Shown piece by piece: positions 34,469 through 44,137 of a stretch of DNA of 64,000 nucleotides (positions within the stretch are counted from its first letter, which is position 1; every line of letters begins with the position of its first letter). The DNA comes from Sphingobacterium nematocida (GTDB lineage: Bacteria; Bacteroidota; Bacteroidia; Sphingobacteriales; Sphingobacteriaceae): positions 34,937 through 98,936 of the forward strand of contig NZ_FUZF01000022.1 of assembly GCF_900168125.1 (NCBI RefSeq). The letters are read 5' to 3'. The notes under the pieces were generated by a model. It saw nothing but the letters and a program-made list of their open reading frames with translations. It did not search any database and was not told the DNA's origin. The translations under genes and the position numbers were made by a program.

Positions 34469-36937
34469 ATGAAGGTAAAACTGTTTTTCGCATTAATGGG
34501 TACCTTAGGGATCTCTTCTTTGGCGCATGCACAAACTACGGTAAAGGGTAAGGTCGTTGATTCAAAGGGACAATCTATTTCGGATATCAGTGTATCAGTA
34601 GGTAGTAAGTCTACTAAGACAGATAGCAATGGGCAGTTTCAGCTGTATGTAGATCAAAAGGGAGCTTTTGAACTTTTGTTAGGAGGTGTCGGTTTTCAAA
34701 GAAACCGGATAAAGGTCGCACCAAAGGGCGATCAGACATTGTTAGAAGAAATTACACTACAGAAAGCGGATCACGCTATTGATCAGGTCGATATAACTGG
34801 GTATAATTCTGTCAATACTAAAACTGTCGGCGTCGCGAAGTCTGGTATTTTGGATAGAGATCTACCCCAATCTGTTCAGATTATCAATTCACAGGTCATC
34901 AAGGATCAACAGATTAATACACTTGCTGATGCATTAAAAAATGCCAACGGTATAGCTTTAGGAGCCAATCGAGGTGGAGTAGGTGAGAACTTTTACGCTC
35001 GCGGATATAGCATGGGTTCGAATAATATATTTAAAAACGGTGCGCGGACTAACAATGGAGGACAGATCGAAGCGAGTACGTTAGAATCTGTTGAGATTCT
35101 TAAAGGTTCCGCGGCTTTATTGTATGGTGGAGTGACTGGTGGTGCGGTTGTAAATATGACAACCAAGAAACCAAAGTTCGAGTTGGGTGGAGAGGTATCT
35201 ATGCGCTATGGGTCTTGGGATGCGTACAAACCTACACTGGATGTGTACGGACCACTGTCTAATAAAGTTGCCTTTCGTTTTATAGGAACGGGCAGCTCAG
35301 CAAATAGTTACCGCGACGTTGTGAAATCAAATCGAGTGTACGTCAACCCATCTGTGCTTTACAAAATATCTGATCGTACAGAATTGAATGTTAATTTTGA
35401 TTATTTAAAGTCGAATTTTACACCTGATTTTGGAATAGGATCTGTAGAAGGTAAGTTGAATGATGCAGTAGGTCGTGGTACGTTCTTGAACGTAAATGGA
35501 GCTTTTAATAACACGAATTCGACGAATGGACAAGCGGCGTTGGATCATAATTTTAATGACAATTGGAAAATATCTGCAATCGCTAGTATGCAGAATTATA
35601 ATAGAAACTACTATGGATCGGAGCGATTGCAGGCAAATGCTCAAGGACTTGCTCCCCGATCACTAAGCCGCAGCCAAACCGAAGAGTTTACCATGAATCA
35701 ACAATTGAATCTTACTGGTAAATTTAATACTGGAGGGATCAAACACCAGTTGTTGTTTGGAGCAGACGCGGATCAGTCTTCAACAAAAGCTTATGCATAT
35801 GATATTTATGCGGATTTAAAAAATCCATCTAAAGTAACTACATTTTATGATAGTATTAATGTATTTGACCCTTACGCTGCGGGGATGCGCATGGATATTC
35901 CAAATACGGCAAAGAATGCTTGGACTAAAACAGACGTTTATCGTTATGGTACATTTATTCAGGATTTGATTTCAGTCACAGATAAATTTAAAGTGTTGGC
36001 TGGTATTCGTTACACCTATCAGCGAACTCCATATGCAGATAAATACAACTATAAAACAGGAATAACTGAGGAGATTAAGAATTTAGATATTAATAAAAAA
36101 GAGTTAGGTGCAAAAGAAGATAAAGCTTGGTCGCCAAAATTTGCCCTAATCTATCAACCTATTAAGTCAACTTCTATGTATGTGAGTTATAGTAATAACT
36201 TTATATCAAATACGGGTTATGATATTAATTATCAGCCATTGTCACCATCGATTGTAGATCACTATGAGGCAGGCGTAAAAAATGACTTTTTCAGAGGTCA
36301 TTTTTCAACAAATCTAACTGTTTACCGTATTAACAATAGTAAATTCACCCAAATGGCATTCTTGGATGCGAACGGTTCGGCAAATGGGGATCCAAACATG
36401 AAGGAATTTTCGGGCAAAACATCATCTGACGGTGTTGAGTTGGATATCACAGGTCGACTATTGCCAGGCCTGGATATGATGGCAGGATATGCATATAATT
36501 TTATGCGTTATACAGAAACCATGGATATCTATAAGTATAAAACTGCTGAAGGAAAGGATGCAGAGACCTCTGGAAGTGAGGAGGGGGTTCGTTTGGTGGG
36601 GACTACAGCACATACGGGCAATGCTACTGTATTCTATACTGTACAAAATGGTAGTATTAAAGGATTAAAGGTAGGATTTTCTGCATTTTATACAGGAAAA
36701 CGTAATGCTGGCTGGAATAACAGTAAAATAAACGTTAGAGATGGAATGAATCGTTTGGTACCTGTAGATCCTTTTACAACGCTAGACTTGTCTTTAGGCT
36801 ATTCAATCGGTCGTTTAAGTTTATTGGCAAAGGTAGCTAATGTGACGAATGAATTAAGTTATTTCATTCATGAGAATTACTCGGTGAATCCGATTCCGCC
36901 ACGGAATTTCATGACGACTTTGAGTTATAAGTTTTAA
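34469..36937 (+). CDS. TonB-dependent siderophore receptor
   Basis: 822-residue outer-membrane receptor with signal peptide (MKVKLFFALMGTLGISSLAH, cleavage near AQ). A CarboxypepD_reg-like beta-sandwich domain spans about 24-105, and the plug domain follows (about 115-230, with SVQIINSQVIKDQQINTLAD and ALLYGGVTGGAVVNMTTKKP). A 22-strand barrel ends in FMTTLSYKF. The plug and barrel motifs match the FhuA/FoxA-like siderophore-receptor branch. It binds a ferric siderophore and imports it with TonB-ExbBD energy. An ATTTAGA box lies at its promoter. Confidence 0.92.
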   Translation: MKVKLFFALMGTLGISSLAHAQTTVKGKVVDSKGQSISDISVSVGSKSTKTDSNGQFQLYVDQKGAFELLLGGVGFQRNRIKVAPKGDQTLLEEITLQKADHAIDQVDITGYNSVNTKTVGVAKSGILDRDLPQSVQIINSQVIKDQQINTLADALKNANGIALGANRGGVGENFYARGYSMGSNNIFKNGARTNNGGQIEASTLESVEILKGSAALLYGGVTGGAVVNMTTKKPKFELGGEVSMRYGSWDAYKPTLDVYGPLSNKVAFRFIGTGSSANSYRDVVKSNRVYVNPSVLYKISDRTELNVNFDYLKSNFTPDFGIGSVEGKLNDAVGRGTFLNVNGAFNNTNSTNGQAALDHNFNDNWKISAIASMQNYNRNYYGSERLQANAQGLAPRSLSRSQTEEFTMNQQLNLTGKFNTGGIKHQLLFGADADQSSTKAYAYDIYADLKNPSKVTTFYDSINVFDPYAAGMRMDIPNTAKNAWTKTDVYRYGTFIQDLISVTDKFKVLAGIRYTYQRTPYADKYNYKTGITEEIKNLDINKKELGAKEDKAWSPKFALIYQPIKSTSMYVSYSNNFISNTGYDINYQPLSPSIVDHYEAGVKNDFFRGHFSTNLTVYRINNSKFTQMAFLDANGSANGDPNMKEFSGKTSSDGVELDITGRLLPGLDMMAGYAYNFMRYTETMDIYKYKTAEGKDAETSGSEEGVRLVGTTAHTGNATVFYTVQNGSIKGLKVGFSAFYTGKRNAGWNNSKINVRDGMNRLVPVDPFTTLDLSLGYSIGRLSLLAKVANVTNELSYFIHENYSVNPIPPRNFMTTLSYKF

Positions 36938-36939
36938 AC

Positions 36940-37043
36940 ATTTCCTCTATAAAAGAATCTAAATGGATGAGGAGAGCTACAAAATTCGTTTTTATATTAC
37001 GACACAATTATATTGCGTGTAAAGGGGAATTTATGTAGGCTTG
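36940..37043 (+). repeat. dispersed ~104-bp repeat, copy 2
   Basis: The sequence from ATTTCCTCTATAAAAGAATC to GAATTTATGTAGGCTTG matches the reverse complement of 19602-19703 with about 12 differences. It starts 2 bp after the siderophore-receptor stop codon. The terminal promoter-like part (TTG, 20 bp, TAGGCTTG) has one mismatch to consensus and points at a terminator only 15 bp away, so any transcript would be very short. Confidence 0.85.
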
Positions 37044-37058
37044 AATATAACAATATAG

Positions 37059-37092
37059 AAGAAGAGCCCCCATTCATGAGGGCTCTTCTTTT
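37059..37092. terminator. bidirectional terminator between receptor and AraC genes
   Basis: AAGAAGAGCCC pairs with GGGCTCTTCTT around a 10-nt loop, with T residues on the plus side and A residues on the other. The stop of the AraC-type gene begins at its edge. Confidence 0.85.
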
Positions 37093-38044
37093 ATAATACA
37101 TTAATCATGCTTTCAAACTCAGTGAGCAATTGAGCCCCTTCGTTGGCTATTAAGAAGGTGTATCTTAGTGAATTGGGGATAAATCCAAAGTATTTTTTGA
37201 ACGCGGAAGTAAAGTGGGTTGAATGTTTATATCCAGTCATCCGTGCTACATCTGATACGCGATAATCTCCAGTTAAGATTAGCTCTTTGGCGTGTTCCAT
37301 CTTCTTTTCTGTGATGTAGTTCATCACTGTCTTGCCAAAATATTGCTTAAAATGTGTTTTGAGGTACTGTTCGTTCGTGCCTACATGTTTGGCAAGCTCG
37401 GGGATGGTATAATTTTTTGAAAAATCCCGATGAATAATATTCTTGGCCAGTAGTATTTTATCGTAATGGTTTTTATTCGCGATGATTTCATGCCGTTCAT
37501 TTTCTGCATACAGTCCTTCGATCTGATGTACTAAAATTTCGATTAACAACGCCTGTACGCGTAAACGATTTAAGTAGGTATCGTGGGTCATGAATTCTAA
37601 AGCCTGGTTGATAAGCAGGCGGATTCTATTATCACTCCCTGTTAATAAACCATTTTTAAATCGACCACTATTCTCTTCGAATTTTAGCCTAAAATCATCT
37701 AGAATATCATCAGAAAAGAAAAGTGCTATGGCGAGGTTATCCTTATAGATATTTTTCCATTCCAACATTTCTCCTTGTTTTATGGGATGGATGATATTTT
37801 CTCCTCCCCGGATTACATAGGATTGCTGTTTTAAAAAGTATGGACAGATACAGGCATTGTCGACGGTCGGAAATAGAACGTTTAAAAAGCCATTGACAGG
37901 ACTCATGATGTACTGTGAATTGGTATCATTCAACAAAACGTAGTGGATGTTGAGTGTGATAGCAGTCAAGGCACTTAATGTATAAGGTACGGAGTGTATG
38001 CTTGTATTTTCCGAATTTGAAGTTTTTTTTCCCGATCCCGTCAT
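37091..38044 (-). CDS. AraC-family transcriptional regulator
   Basis: 317 residues. The C-terminal ~100 residues hold two helix-turn-helix motifs of the AraC/XylS type: YTIPELAKHVGTNEQYLKTH and YRVSDVARMTGYKHSTHFTS, ending in FKKYFGFIPNSLR. The N-terminal ligand domain contains a cysteine-rich patch (NACICPYFLKQQ). It is divergently transcribed from a TonB receptor gene with only 90 bp between. PchR/YbtA-like regulators in such positions activate siderophore uptake on binding the siderophore, so the receptor is its likely target (inference). Confidence 0.9.
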   Translation of the reverse strand: MTGSGKKTSNSENTSIHSVPYTLSALTAITLNIHYVLLNDTNSQYIMSPVNGFLNVLFPTVDNACICPYFLKQQSYVIRGGENIIHPIKQGEMLEWKNIYKDNLAIALFFSDDILDDFRLKFEENSGRFKNGLLTGSDNRIRLLINQALEFMTHDTYLNRLRVQALLIEILVHQIEGLYAENERHEIIANKNHYDKILLAKNIIHRDFSKNYTIPELAKHVGTNEQYLKTHFKQYFGKTVMNYITEKKMEHAKELILTGDYRVSDVARMTGYKHSTHFTSAFKKYFGFIPNSLRYTFLIANEGAQLLTEFESMINVL

Positions 38045-38050
38045 TTTACT

Positions 38051-38116
38051 GTTTAGAATAATTCTAGATTTGCAGCGGTGATAATTTATTTAGACTTGTT
38101 CTAAGAAACAAAATTA
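38051..38116. promoter_or_regulatory. divergent promoter region with two ATTTAGA operators
   Basis: For the receptor gene the -7 element is TAGATTTG (38065-38072); for the AraC gene, TAATTTTG on the minus strand (38109-38116). Box 1, GTTTAGAATAATTCTAGAT (38051-38069), has the perfect palindrome TAGAATAATTCTA and overlaps the receptor -7. Box 2, ATTTAGACTTGTTCTAAGA (38088-38106), has perfect half-sites TTAGA-N5-TCTAA and covers the expected AraC-gene start site. A repressor bound here could control both genes. Confidence 0.6.
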
Positions 38117-38134
38117 AAGTATTAATCTGAGATA

Positions 38135-40558
38135 ATGAAACAAATTTGCCTGTCCTTGCTTTTTGTGGTCTATGTAACCTCTGTATTTGCCCAAAAAACA
38201 TTCTCTGTAAATGGTAAGGTACATAGGGAAAGTGGCGAAGCTATATCTCATGTCACAATAAAAATTAGCGGCACATCATTAGTCTCTATTACTAATGAAC
38301 AAGGTCGATATTCATTCCCTACTGTCCCGCAAGGTAAGTACACATTGTTCGTGTCATCTGTGGAGATTGAGCCTAGGACTTTACAGATTGATGTTAATAA
38401 AAATTATCCAGATCTGCATATACATGTGGGTGATAAAGGAGATGTATCACTGGATGAAGTGAGGGTGACGCGTAATACAGCAAAGAGGGAAATTGAAACT
38501 TCTGGGTTTGCTGTGAATGTTGTAGAGACAAAGGAGGCTGCCTTACGTAATATGCAGACGAATGAGTTATTAGATCGGACTGTAGGAGTACGTGTACGCC
38601 AAAATGGTGGATTAGGATCCGATGTACAATACAATCTAAACGGTATGTCGGGAAGATCAGTTGGCATATTTATAGACGGTATCGAAATTTCTACATACGG
38701 ATCTTCCTTTAATCTGAATAGTATCCCTCCTGCTATGATAGAGAGGGTTGAAGTATATAAAGGGGTTCTCCCAGCACATCTTTCGGGAGATCTCATGGGT
38801 GGGGCCGTCAATGTCGTTTTAAAGAAAGGGTTTTCCCAGAATAATTTAACAGCAGCCCTGTCGTATGGAGCTTTTAATACATTTCAGTCAGATTTAAGTG
38901 GACAATATAGAAATCCGAAGAATGGATTAACATTTAGAGCTGCTGCGTTTTTAACTAAGACAGATAATAGCTATAAAATATGGGGCAAATTTGCTCGCAA
39001 TACATTGCCTGATTTGACAATGGAGCAAGTTGTTGCGAAGCGTTTTTGGGATGAATATAAGTCATATGGCGGACGTTTTGAGGTGGGTTTTACTGATGTC
39101 AAGTGGGCAGATCAGTTCTTCGTAGGGTATAATGGCTCAGATACATATAAGGAAATACAACATGGGCAAACGATGGGTAAGCCTTACATGGGGCGATTTG
39201 CAGAATATCAAGGCCATGTGTTTAGTCTTAATTATTTAAAAAGAGATTTGTTTGTTGATGGTCTCCAACTCAATATCAATGCTAATTATAGTAACAGGGA
39301 GACTTATATTCAAGATACCGTAAGTTGGGTTTATAACTGGTCAGGAGAAAAGATGATTGGTTTTCATGGTAATCCAATTAAAACGAGAGATGGGGCTCAA
39401 CAGGGAGAGCCTACTATGAATACGATCAATAGAGAGATTATCACAACAAGGACTAACTTAAATTACGCTATTTCATCAAATCATAGTGTTTCCTTAAATC
39501 ATGTATTCAATACCGTGAATAGAGACGATAATGATGCTTTGAAAGTGACAGCTGGTAAGGAGTTTCGTTCTGATAGTGATTTGGGAAAGCATGTTTTTGC
39601 GCTAAACTATGAGGCTCAGTGGATGGGTGATAAGTTGAAGTCGAATGTTTTTACCAAACTATATAAGCAGAATGCTACACACTGGGCCCCCAGCTATCGG
39701 ATGGAGAATGGTGCTCCTGTATTTTATAGATTAGAAACTCAGAATAATAAGTCAACTATGGGGTATGGTTTAGCACTGTCTTACGAACTTAAATCCAATG
39801 TAGTATTAATTGGGTCTACAGAGCGAGCTGTTCGCATGCCTTCGGATTCAGAAATTTTTGGAAGTGCTGATGAAAATACGTTAGCTAATCTTGGGCTTCG
39901 TCCAGAGGTGAGCGATAATGTTAATCTTGGTATTAAATTAGGGAGCTTTGATTTCTCTAACCACAAGTTTTCTTTTTCGGGGAATGGATTCTTGCGCAAT
40001 ATGAAAGACCGTATTATGCGTAGAGCAAGTGAGAGTAGGAATGACGAATTGCCGGAGGCTACACCTTTTGTAAATATTGGAGTCGCCCAAGCTGTTGGAT
40101 TCGAGGGAGAACTTGGTTATACCCACAATAATAATTTACATTTAATTCTGAACTTTTCCAGATTTAGCTCTCTTTACAAAGTAAAATATGATCCTGCAAC
40201 AGGGGGAGTGCTAGATAAATACAACAAGCAACTACCTAATGAGCCATTTTTTACAGCAAACGGAAGTGTTCAATATACCTTTAATAATCTCTTGCAAAAG
40301 AATTCAAATATGAATGTCTATTACAATGCGGGTTTTGTAGAGGAGTTTTATATTGGTTGGTTGGGTATAGAGCAAGAGTTAACACCTAAACAGTTTTATA
40401 ATGATATAGGTCTTAGTTATAGATTTCCTAATCGTAAAATCGTAGCCAGTCTAGATGCAAAGAATATCTTTAACGCTGAAATATATGACAATTTCGCAGT
40501 ACAGAAACCTGGCCGAGCCTTTTATCTCAAAATAAATTATACAATAAGTAAATTCTAA
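38135..40558 (+). CDS. TonB-dependent receptor (module 1)
   Basis: 807-residue outer-membrane receptor with signal peptide MKQICLSLLFVVYVTSVFA. A CarboxypepD_reg-like domain spans about 22-105, and a plug domain about 115-235 (RTVGVRVRQNGGLGSDVQYN). A barrel ends PGRAFYLKINYTISKF. It is clearly paralogous to the receptor at 53.6 kb (shared GVRVRxNGGLGS and QKPGRAFYL). It is followed 24 bp later by a DUF4374 lipoprotein, its probable partner. Likely imports an iron chelate or similar large ligand. Confidence 0.9.
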   Translation: MKQICLSLLFVVYVTSVFAQKTFSVNGKVHRESGEAISHVTIKISGTSLVSITNEQGRYSFPTVPQGKYTLFVSSVEIEPRTLQIDVNKNYPDLHIHVGDKGDVSLDEVRVTRNTAKREIETSGFAVNVVETKEAALRNMQTNELLDRTVGVRVRQNGGLGSDVQYNLNGMSGRSVGIFIDGIEISTYGSSFNLNSIPPAMIERVEVYKGVLPAHLSGDLMGGAVNVVLKKGFSQNNLTAALSYGAFNTFQSDLSGQYRNPKNGLTFRAAAFLTKTDNSYKIWGKFARNTLPDLTMEQVVAKRFWDEYKSYGGRFEVGFTDVKWADQFFVGYNGSDTYKEIQHGQTMGKPYMGRFAEYQGHVFSLNYLKRDLFVDGLQLNINANYSNRETYIQDTVSWVYNWSGEKMIGFHGNPIKTRDGAQQGEPTMNTINREIITTRTNLNYAISSNHSVSLNHVFNTVNRDDNDALKVTAGKEFRSDSDLGKHVFALNYEAQWMGDKLKSNVFTKLYKQNATHWAPSYRMENGAPVFYRLETQNNKSTMGYGLALSYELKSNVVLIGSTERAVRMPSDSEIFGSADENTLANLGLRPEVSDNVNLGIKLGSFDFSNHKFSFSGNGFLRNMKDRIMRRASESRNDELPEATPFVNIGVAQAVGFEGELGYTHNNNLHLILNFSRFSSLYKVKYDPATGGVLDKYNKQLPNEPFFTANGSVQYTFNNLLQKNSNMNVYYNAGFVEEFYIGWLGIEQELTPKQFYNDIGLSYRFPNRKIVASLDAKNIFNAEIYDNFAVQKPGRAFYLKINYTISKF

Positions 40559-40582
40559 TTATCCAAAATAATTCAATATCTC

Positions 40583-41941
40583 ATGAAAATAAAATTAGGT
40601 AAATCAACGTTGGCAATCGCGACGATCCTTGCAGTAGGATTGGTGGGCTGTTCAAAAAGTGATAGTCCAGAAACTCTCCCTCCTGTGAATGAAGAGGGGT
40701 ACATTACGTTGGCAGGAGCATTGTATCAGACAAATCCAGGTGACGGAAATGGAGGAACAAAGGTGTTTAGTATAACAGCGGAGGAGGCTAGGAATCCAAA
40801 TTTTACTGTGGACGTCTTCGACAAAGGATTTGGTGTTAAATCGAATCGTACGGCGCGTTTGCAAGCTTCAATCGATGGACAGTATTTGTATAATATACAA
40901 TATACAGGCGATGATGGAGGTGTCTTTAACAAATATGAAGTAAAAGGAGGGAGTTCTTTTACGGAGGTAGGGAGCGCACTAAATACATCCACATACGTTG
41001 GCACTTCGCCACGTTGGGTTAAAGCTGCGGAGGGAATTGGTGTTGCGGTAGATGTAAAAGTTGCTATTACCAAAAAAGGTACTGCTCCGTTTGAGACAAT
41101 TAATACTATTAAAAGTTCAGGTAGGGTCTTAGTATTGGATCTACATAACACGAAATTAATTAATGTTAATGAAAACTATTTCGATATGCCAGCTTTAAGT
41201 GATGATGAAATTGCTAAGGGCTACCATGTTTTTCGCTTTGATGCCCCAGTCTTAAATAAGAAAGGTGATAAGTTATATATTGGCACTTGGATGAGACAAT
41301 ACGATATGAATGGTTATATAACATATAACAGTAGTAATGCGGCTGTTTATCCTGCAGGAACTTTGCCACGCTTGGCAACCCGGACTTTAGTTGTTGATTA
41401 CCCTTCATTAACTAATCCTCACTTTATTACATCTACTCAAGCAACAGGTGACAATAGTGGATACCGCAGTCCAATGAACTACGTCGCAGAAGATGGAGCG
41501 ATTTATCAAGCTACACATCGCGAGTTGGAAGGTACCGGTGGGTCGAAGATTCTAAAGATTGGAGCTGATAATAAATATGACAACTCTTTTGTACTTAGCT
41601 TAGACCAAGCATTAGGCACTAAGGATAGTTATATAGAGAGTTGGAGATATGTTGGGGATGGAATAGGTTATGTATTGTACAGTTTGAATGGTGAAGGAGG
41701 GTATGTCGCACGTGTTGACTTGAAAAATAGAACAGCTATTAAACAAACTATCACTGATGAGGCTACATTAGATTTTGGTCAACACCAAGGTATAGGGTTG
41801 AAAGGAGATTATGTGTATATTCCTGTCACCGGAATTGGTGCAGATGGTAATATCCATGTGTTTAATAGAAAGACGGGAGAAATGACATTAGGTGCTAAAT
41901 TAAAAAACAAAGCCGGTAATCGTTACATCGGAGCCTACTAG
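40583..41941 (+). CDS. DUF4374 lipoprotein (module 1)
   Basis: 452 residues with a lipoprotein signal (MKIKLGKSTLAIATILAVGL, lipobox LVGC, Cys near residue 23). The rest looks like a beta-propeller: repeated blocks such as VFRFDAPVLNKKGDKLYIGTW, YIESWRYVGDGIGYVLYS and GLKGDYVYIPVTGIG. This matches DUF4374, a family of Bacteroidota surface or periplasmic lipoproteins encoded beside TonB receptors. It probably captures or hands over the receptor ligand (inference). A terminator follows. Confidence 0.85.
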   Translation: MKIKLGKSTLAIATILAVGLVGCSKSDSPETLPPVNEEGYITLAGALYQTNPGDGNGGTKVFSITAEEARNPNFTVDVFDKGFGVKSNRTARLQASIDGQYLYNIQYTGDDGGVFNKYEVKGGSSFTEVGSALNTSTYVGTSPRWVKAAEGIGVAVDVKVAITKKGTAPFETINTIKSSGRVLVLDLHNTKLINVNENYFDMPALSDDEIAKGYHVFRFDAPVLNKKGDKLYIGTWMRQYDMNGYITYNSSNAAVYPAGTLPRLATRTLVVDYPSLTNPHFITSTQATGDNSGYRSPMNYVAEDGAIYQATHRELEGTGGSKILKIGADNKYDNSFVLSLDQALGTKDSYIESWRYVGDGIGYVLYSLNGEGGYVARVDLKNRTAIKQTITDEATLDFGQHQGIGLKGDYVYIPVTGIGADGNIHVFNRKTGEMTLGAKLKNKAGNRYIGAY

Positions 41942-41960
41942 ATCTTAGGTCTCTATGGGT

Positions 41961-41999
41961 GGAGGGCTTTAAGATATACCTTAAAGCCCTCCTTTTTTT
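41961..41999 (+). terminator. terminator after DUF4374 gene
   Basis: GGAGGGCTTTAA pairs perfectly with TTAAAGCCCTCC (8-nt loop), followed by seven T. Confidence 0.9.
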
Positions 42000-42009
42000 A
42001 CTCAATGCT

Positions 42010-42040
42010 ATTTAGACTAAGAATAAATAATATATATTTG
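42010..42040 (+). promoter_or_regulatory. ATTTAGA operator and -7 element before the PepSY gene
   Basis: ATTTAGACTAAGAATAAAT (42010-42028) lies directly upstream of TATATTTG (42033-42040), in the promoter spacer where a bound repressor would block RNA polymerase. The gene start is 18 bp downstream. Confidence 0.65.
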
Positions 42041-42057
42041 CAAAAAAATAAAACATT

Positions 42058-43416
42058 ATGTCTTCATCCAATTGGCCTAAGGTTCGTAAATTTTTTAATG
42101 ACATTCACCTTTGGGGTGGTTTGATTTCTGGTATTATTGTACTTATCGTATGTGCGACAGGTACTATTTATACCTACAATACAGAACTTCGAGAGGCAGC
42201 TATCCCTCATTATTACAAGGTAAAACCTGAAGGTGCTAAGCTTAATGTGGACACACTCCTTGCGCAAGTTAAACCAGATATTAAAGGCAAGCTGGTAGGG
42301 GTGAAGGTTCCCTTCGATTCGGAAAAAACGACTTTCGCTCTGTACGCCAAGCCTAAAAAGGAAGAAGGTGGAGAGGAAAAGTCTGCTGAAGGGAAGGCGT
42401 TTGATGGAAAGAAAGACGATGCGAAAGGCACAGCGGGTAAAGAAGGCCGTGAAAAGAAGGTCGAGGAAGGGACAAAGGTACTGGCTGATGTAGGGAAAGC
42501 GAAGGCTGCTCCCAGTCCTGCCGGAGGAGGTCGTGGTCCTCGCGCAAATCAGATGGCCTTGAACCCTTATACTGGACAAGTGATCGGTGATCCTTCAGAT
42601 GAGAAGACAAAGACGGCTGCTGTGATGCAAACAATGTTTGGATTGCATAGGTGGTTACTATTGAATGAGGTGGAGAATCCTATTATTGAAGGAGTGGAGA
42701 ATAGAAAGCTTGGATCTTGGATTACGGGAACAGCTACTATATTGTTTTTGATCGGCGTTATTTCGGGAATAATTATTTGGTTCCCAGTAAAAATGCGTGG
42801 ATGGAAAAATGGACTTAAAATCAAATGGTCGGCTAAATGGAAACGTATAAATCACGATTTGCATAATACGTTGGGATTTTATAGCTGTATCATCCTTTTC
42901 TTGATGGCAGTGACAGGTCCATTTTGGTCATTCGATTGGTACCGCGCTGGATGGCAGAAGACCTGGGGAACTTATAAGTCCCCCGATGCGCCTAAAGAAG
43001 AGAAGCCAAAATTGCTATCAATCATTCCGACAGATGGAACTAAGCCGATGAGCGTTGAAGAAACAATCTTAGCGGTGAATAGACTATTGCCTTATGATGG
43101 AGATATCACGATTAATTTTGCGAAGGATAGTACCGGCACGATCTCCGTATCTAAAAATCGAATTGGTTTTTTCGCCCCTTCCGCTGGGGATAAACTGACT
43201 TTGGATCAATATACTGGTACAGTGTTGGAGAAGGATGTCTTTAGGGATAAGCCTTTTAATGAAAGAGCTGCTGCGTCTATTAAGGCATTGCACATTGGAG
43301 ATGTTTACGGGCCGTTTACTAAGGTGTTGTATTTTATTTCCTGCCTCATCGCAACGTCTTTACCAGTAACTGGTACCATGATATGGATTAATAAAATGAA
43401 GAAAAAGAAGCGGTAA
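42058..43416 (+). CDS. PepSY-associated membrane protein (module 1)
   Basis: 452 residues of the PepSY/iron-regulated membrane protein family. TM1 is near 20-42 (LWGGLISGIIVLIVCATGTI), with TM2 about 220-242, TM3 about 275-295 and TM4 about 425-445. Family motifs include HRWLL, WFPVKMRGWK and HDLHNTLGFYS. These proteins may reduce ferric siderophores or move electrons at the inner membrane. A 60-residue Lys/Glu/Gly-rich insert (about 98-163) in the periplasmic loop is unusual. It has its own promoter with an operator box and a terminator. Confidence 0.88.
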   Translation: MSSSNWPKVRKFFNDIHLWGGLISGIIVLIVCATGTIYTYNTELREAAIPHYYKVKPEGAKLNVDTLLAQVKPDIKGKLVGVKVPFDSEKTTFALYAKPKKEEGGEEKSAEGKAFDGKKDDAKGTAGKEGREKKVEEGTKVLADVGKAKAAPSPAGGGRGPRANQMALNPYTGQVIGDPSDEKTKTAAVMQTMFGLHRWLLLNEVENPIIEGVENRKLGSWITGTATILFLIGVISGIIIWFPVKMRGWKNGLKIKWSAKWKRINHDLHNTLGFYSCIILFLMAVTGPFWSFDWYRAGWQKTWGTYKSPDAPKEEKPKLLSIIPTDGTKPMSVEETILAVNRLLPYDGDITINFAKDSTGTISVSKNRIGFFAPSAGDKLTLDQYTGTVLEKDVFRDKPFNERAAASIKALHIGDVYGPFTKVLYFISCLIATSLPVTGTMIWINKMKKKKR

Positions 43417-43437
43417 GTTAACCATGGTTTTCGAAAT

Positions 43438-43471
43438 AAAAGCCCCATCAGAATATCTGATGGGGCTTTTT
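43438..43471 (+). terminator. terminator after the PepSY gene
   Basis: AAAAGCCCCATCAGA pairs with TCTGATGGGGCTTTT around a 3-nt loop, then T. Confidence 0.9.
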
Positions 43472-43582
43472 GTTATTTGTCCCTATTTTGTCCCCCCTCA
43501 AAATTTAAGAAGAATAAGGTATTGTTGTAGTTTTGACTATACATTTATTAGAAGATAGGATTACCATTCCTATATTAACCTT

Positions 43583-43615
43583 AAAGTCCTTGACAATTCC
43601 AACAAGGGCTTTTTT
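43583..43615 (+). terminator. orphan terminator-like hairpin
   Basis: AAAGTCCTTG pairs with CAAGGGCTTT (one G-U pair, 10-nt loop) followed by T residues on the plus strand. No gene ends just before it, so it may end a small transcript from the preceding 110 bp, or be accidental. Confidence 0.35.
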
Positions 43616-43628
43616 AATGGATTAAAAT

Positions 43629-43976
43629 TTACTTCTCTTTGCTGATGATTTTACCCAATAGCATTTCAATTACGGCAACTACGATGGCGAAAAGTGCTGC
43701 GTTCCAGAATCCAGAGACATCAAATTTGGATCCCATGATGGAGTCGCTTAACATAATCATTAGAATGGTGATGATGAAAGAAACTAAGCCAAAGGTAAGC
43801 CAGTTTAGTGGAAAAGTAAATAGTCGTAATATGCCGCCTACAATGGCGTTTACAAAGCCGATGACTAAGCCTGTGACGATAGCCCACCCAAAGCCAGCAA
43901 CCTGTACTCCAGGAATAACATAAGCTGCAATGACAACAACTAATCCTGTCAATAAAAGGGAAATAATGAATCTCAT
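43629..43976 (-). CDS. phage-holin-4_2 / YvlD-like membrane protein
   Basis: 115 residues from the ATG at 43976, chosen because it opens the first membrane helix (MRFIISLLLTGLVVVIAAYV); upstream in-frame codons add a polar stretch. Four transmembrane helices and the PGVQVAGFGWAIVTGLVIG segment identify the Phage_holin_4_2 (YvlD) family. Despite the name it is usually a chromosomal membrane protein of unknown function, often stress related. No phage genes are nearby. Confidence 0.85.
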   Translation of the reverse strand: MRFIISLLLTGLVVVIAAYVIPGVQVAGFGWAIVTGLVIGFVNAIVGGILRLFTFPLNWLTFGLVSFIITILMIMLSDSIMGSKFDVSGFWNAALFAIVVAVIEMLLGKIISKEK

Positions 43977-44137
43977 AATAGTACCTGTTTTTTGTAGAAT
44001 GGCGTTCAAAATTGGTGCCAAACGATGTAATAGCTCGTGGTTATTTGTAAGCTTCCAATAAGCTGTTTATAAGATATTATTATGCGTGCATACAAAAATG
44101 TCTTATCTTTAATGTGTATTTTAAACTTAATTATAGT

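Noticed and set aside
43629..43976. Prophage signal from the holin-like gene
   Set aside because: The family is mostly chromosomal (YvlD-like) and no phage structural, lysis or integrase genes are nearby.
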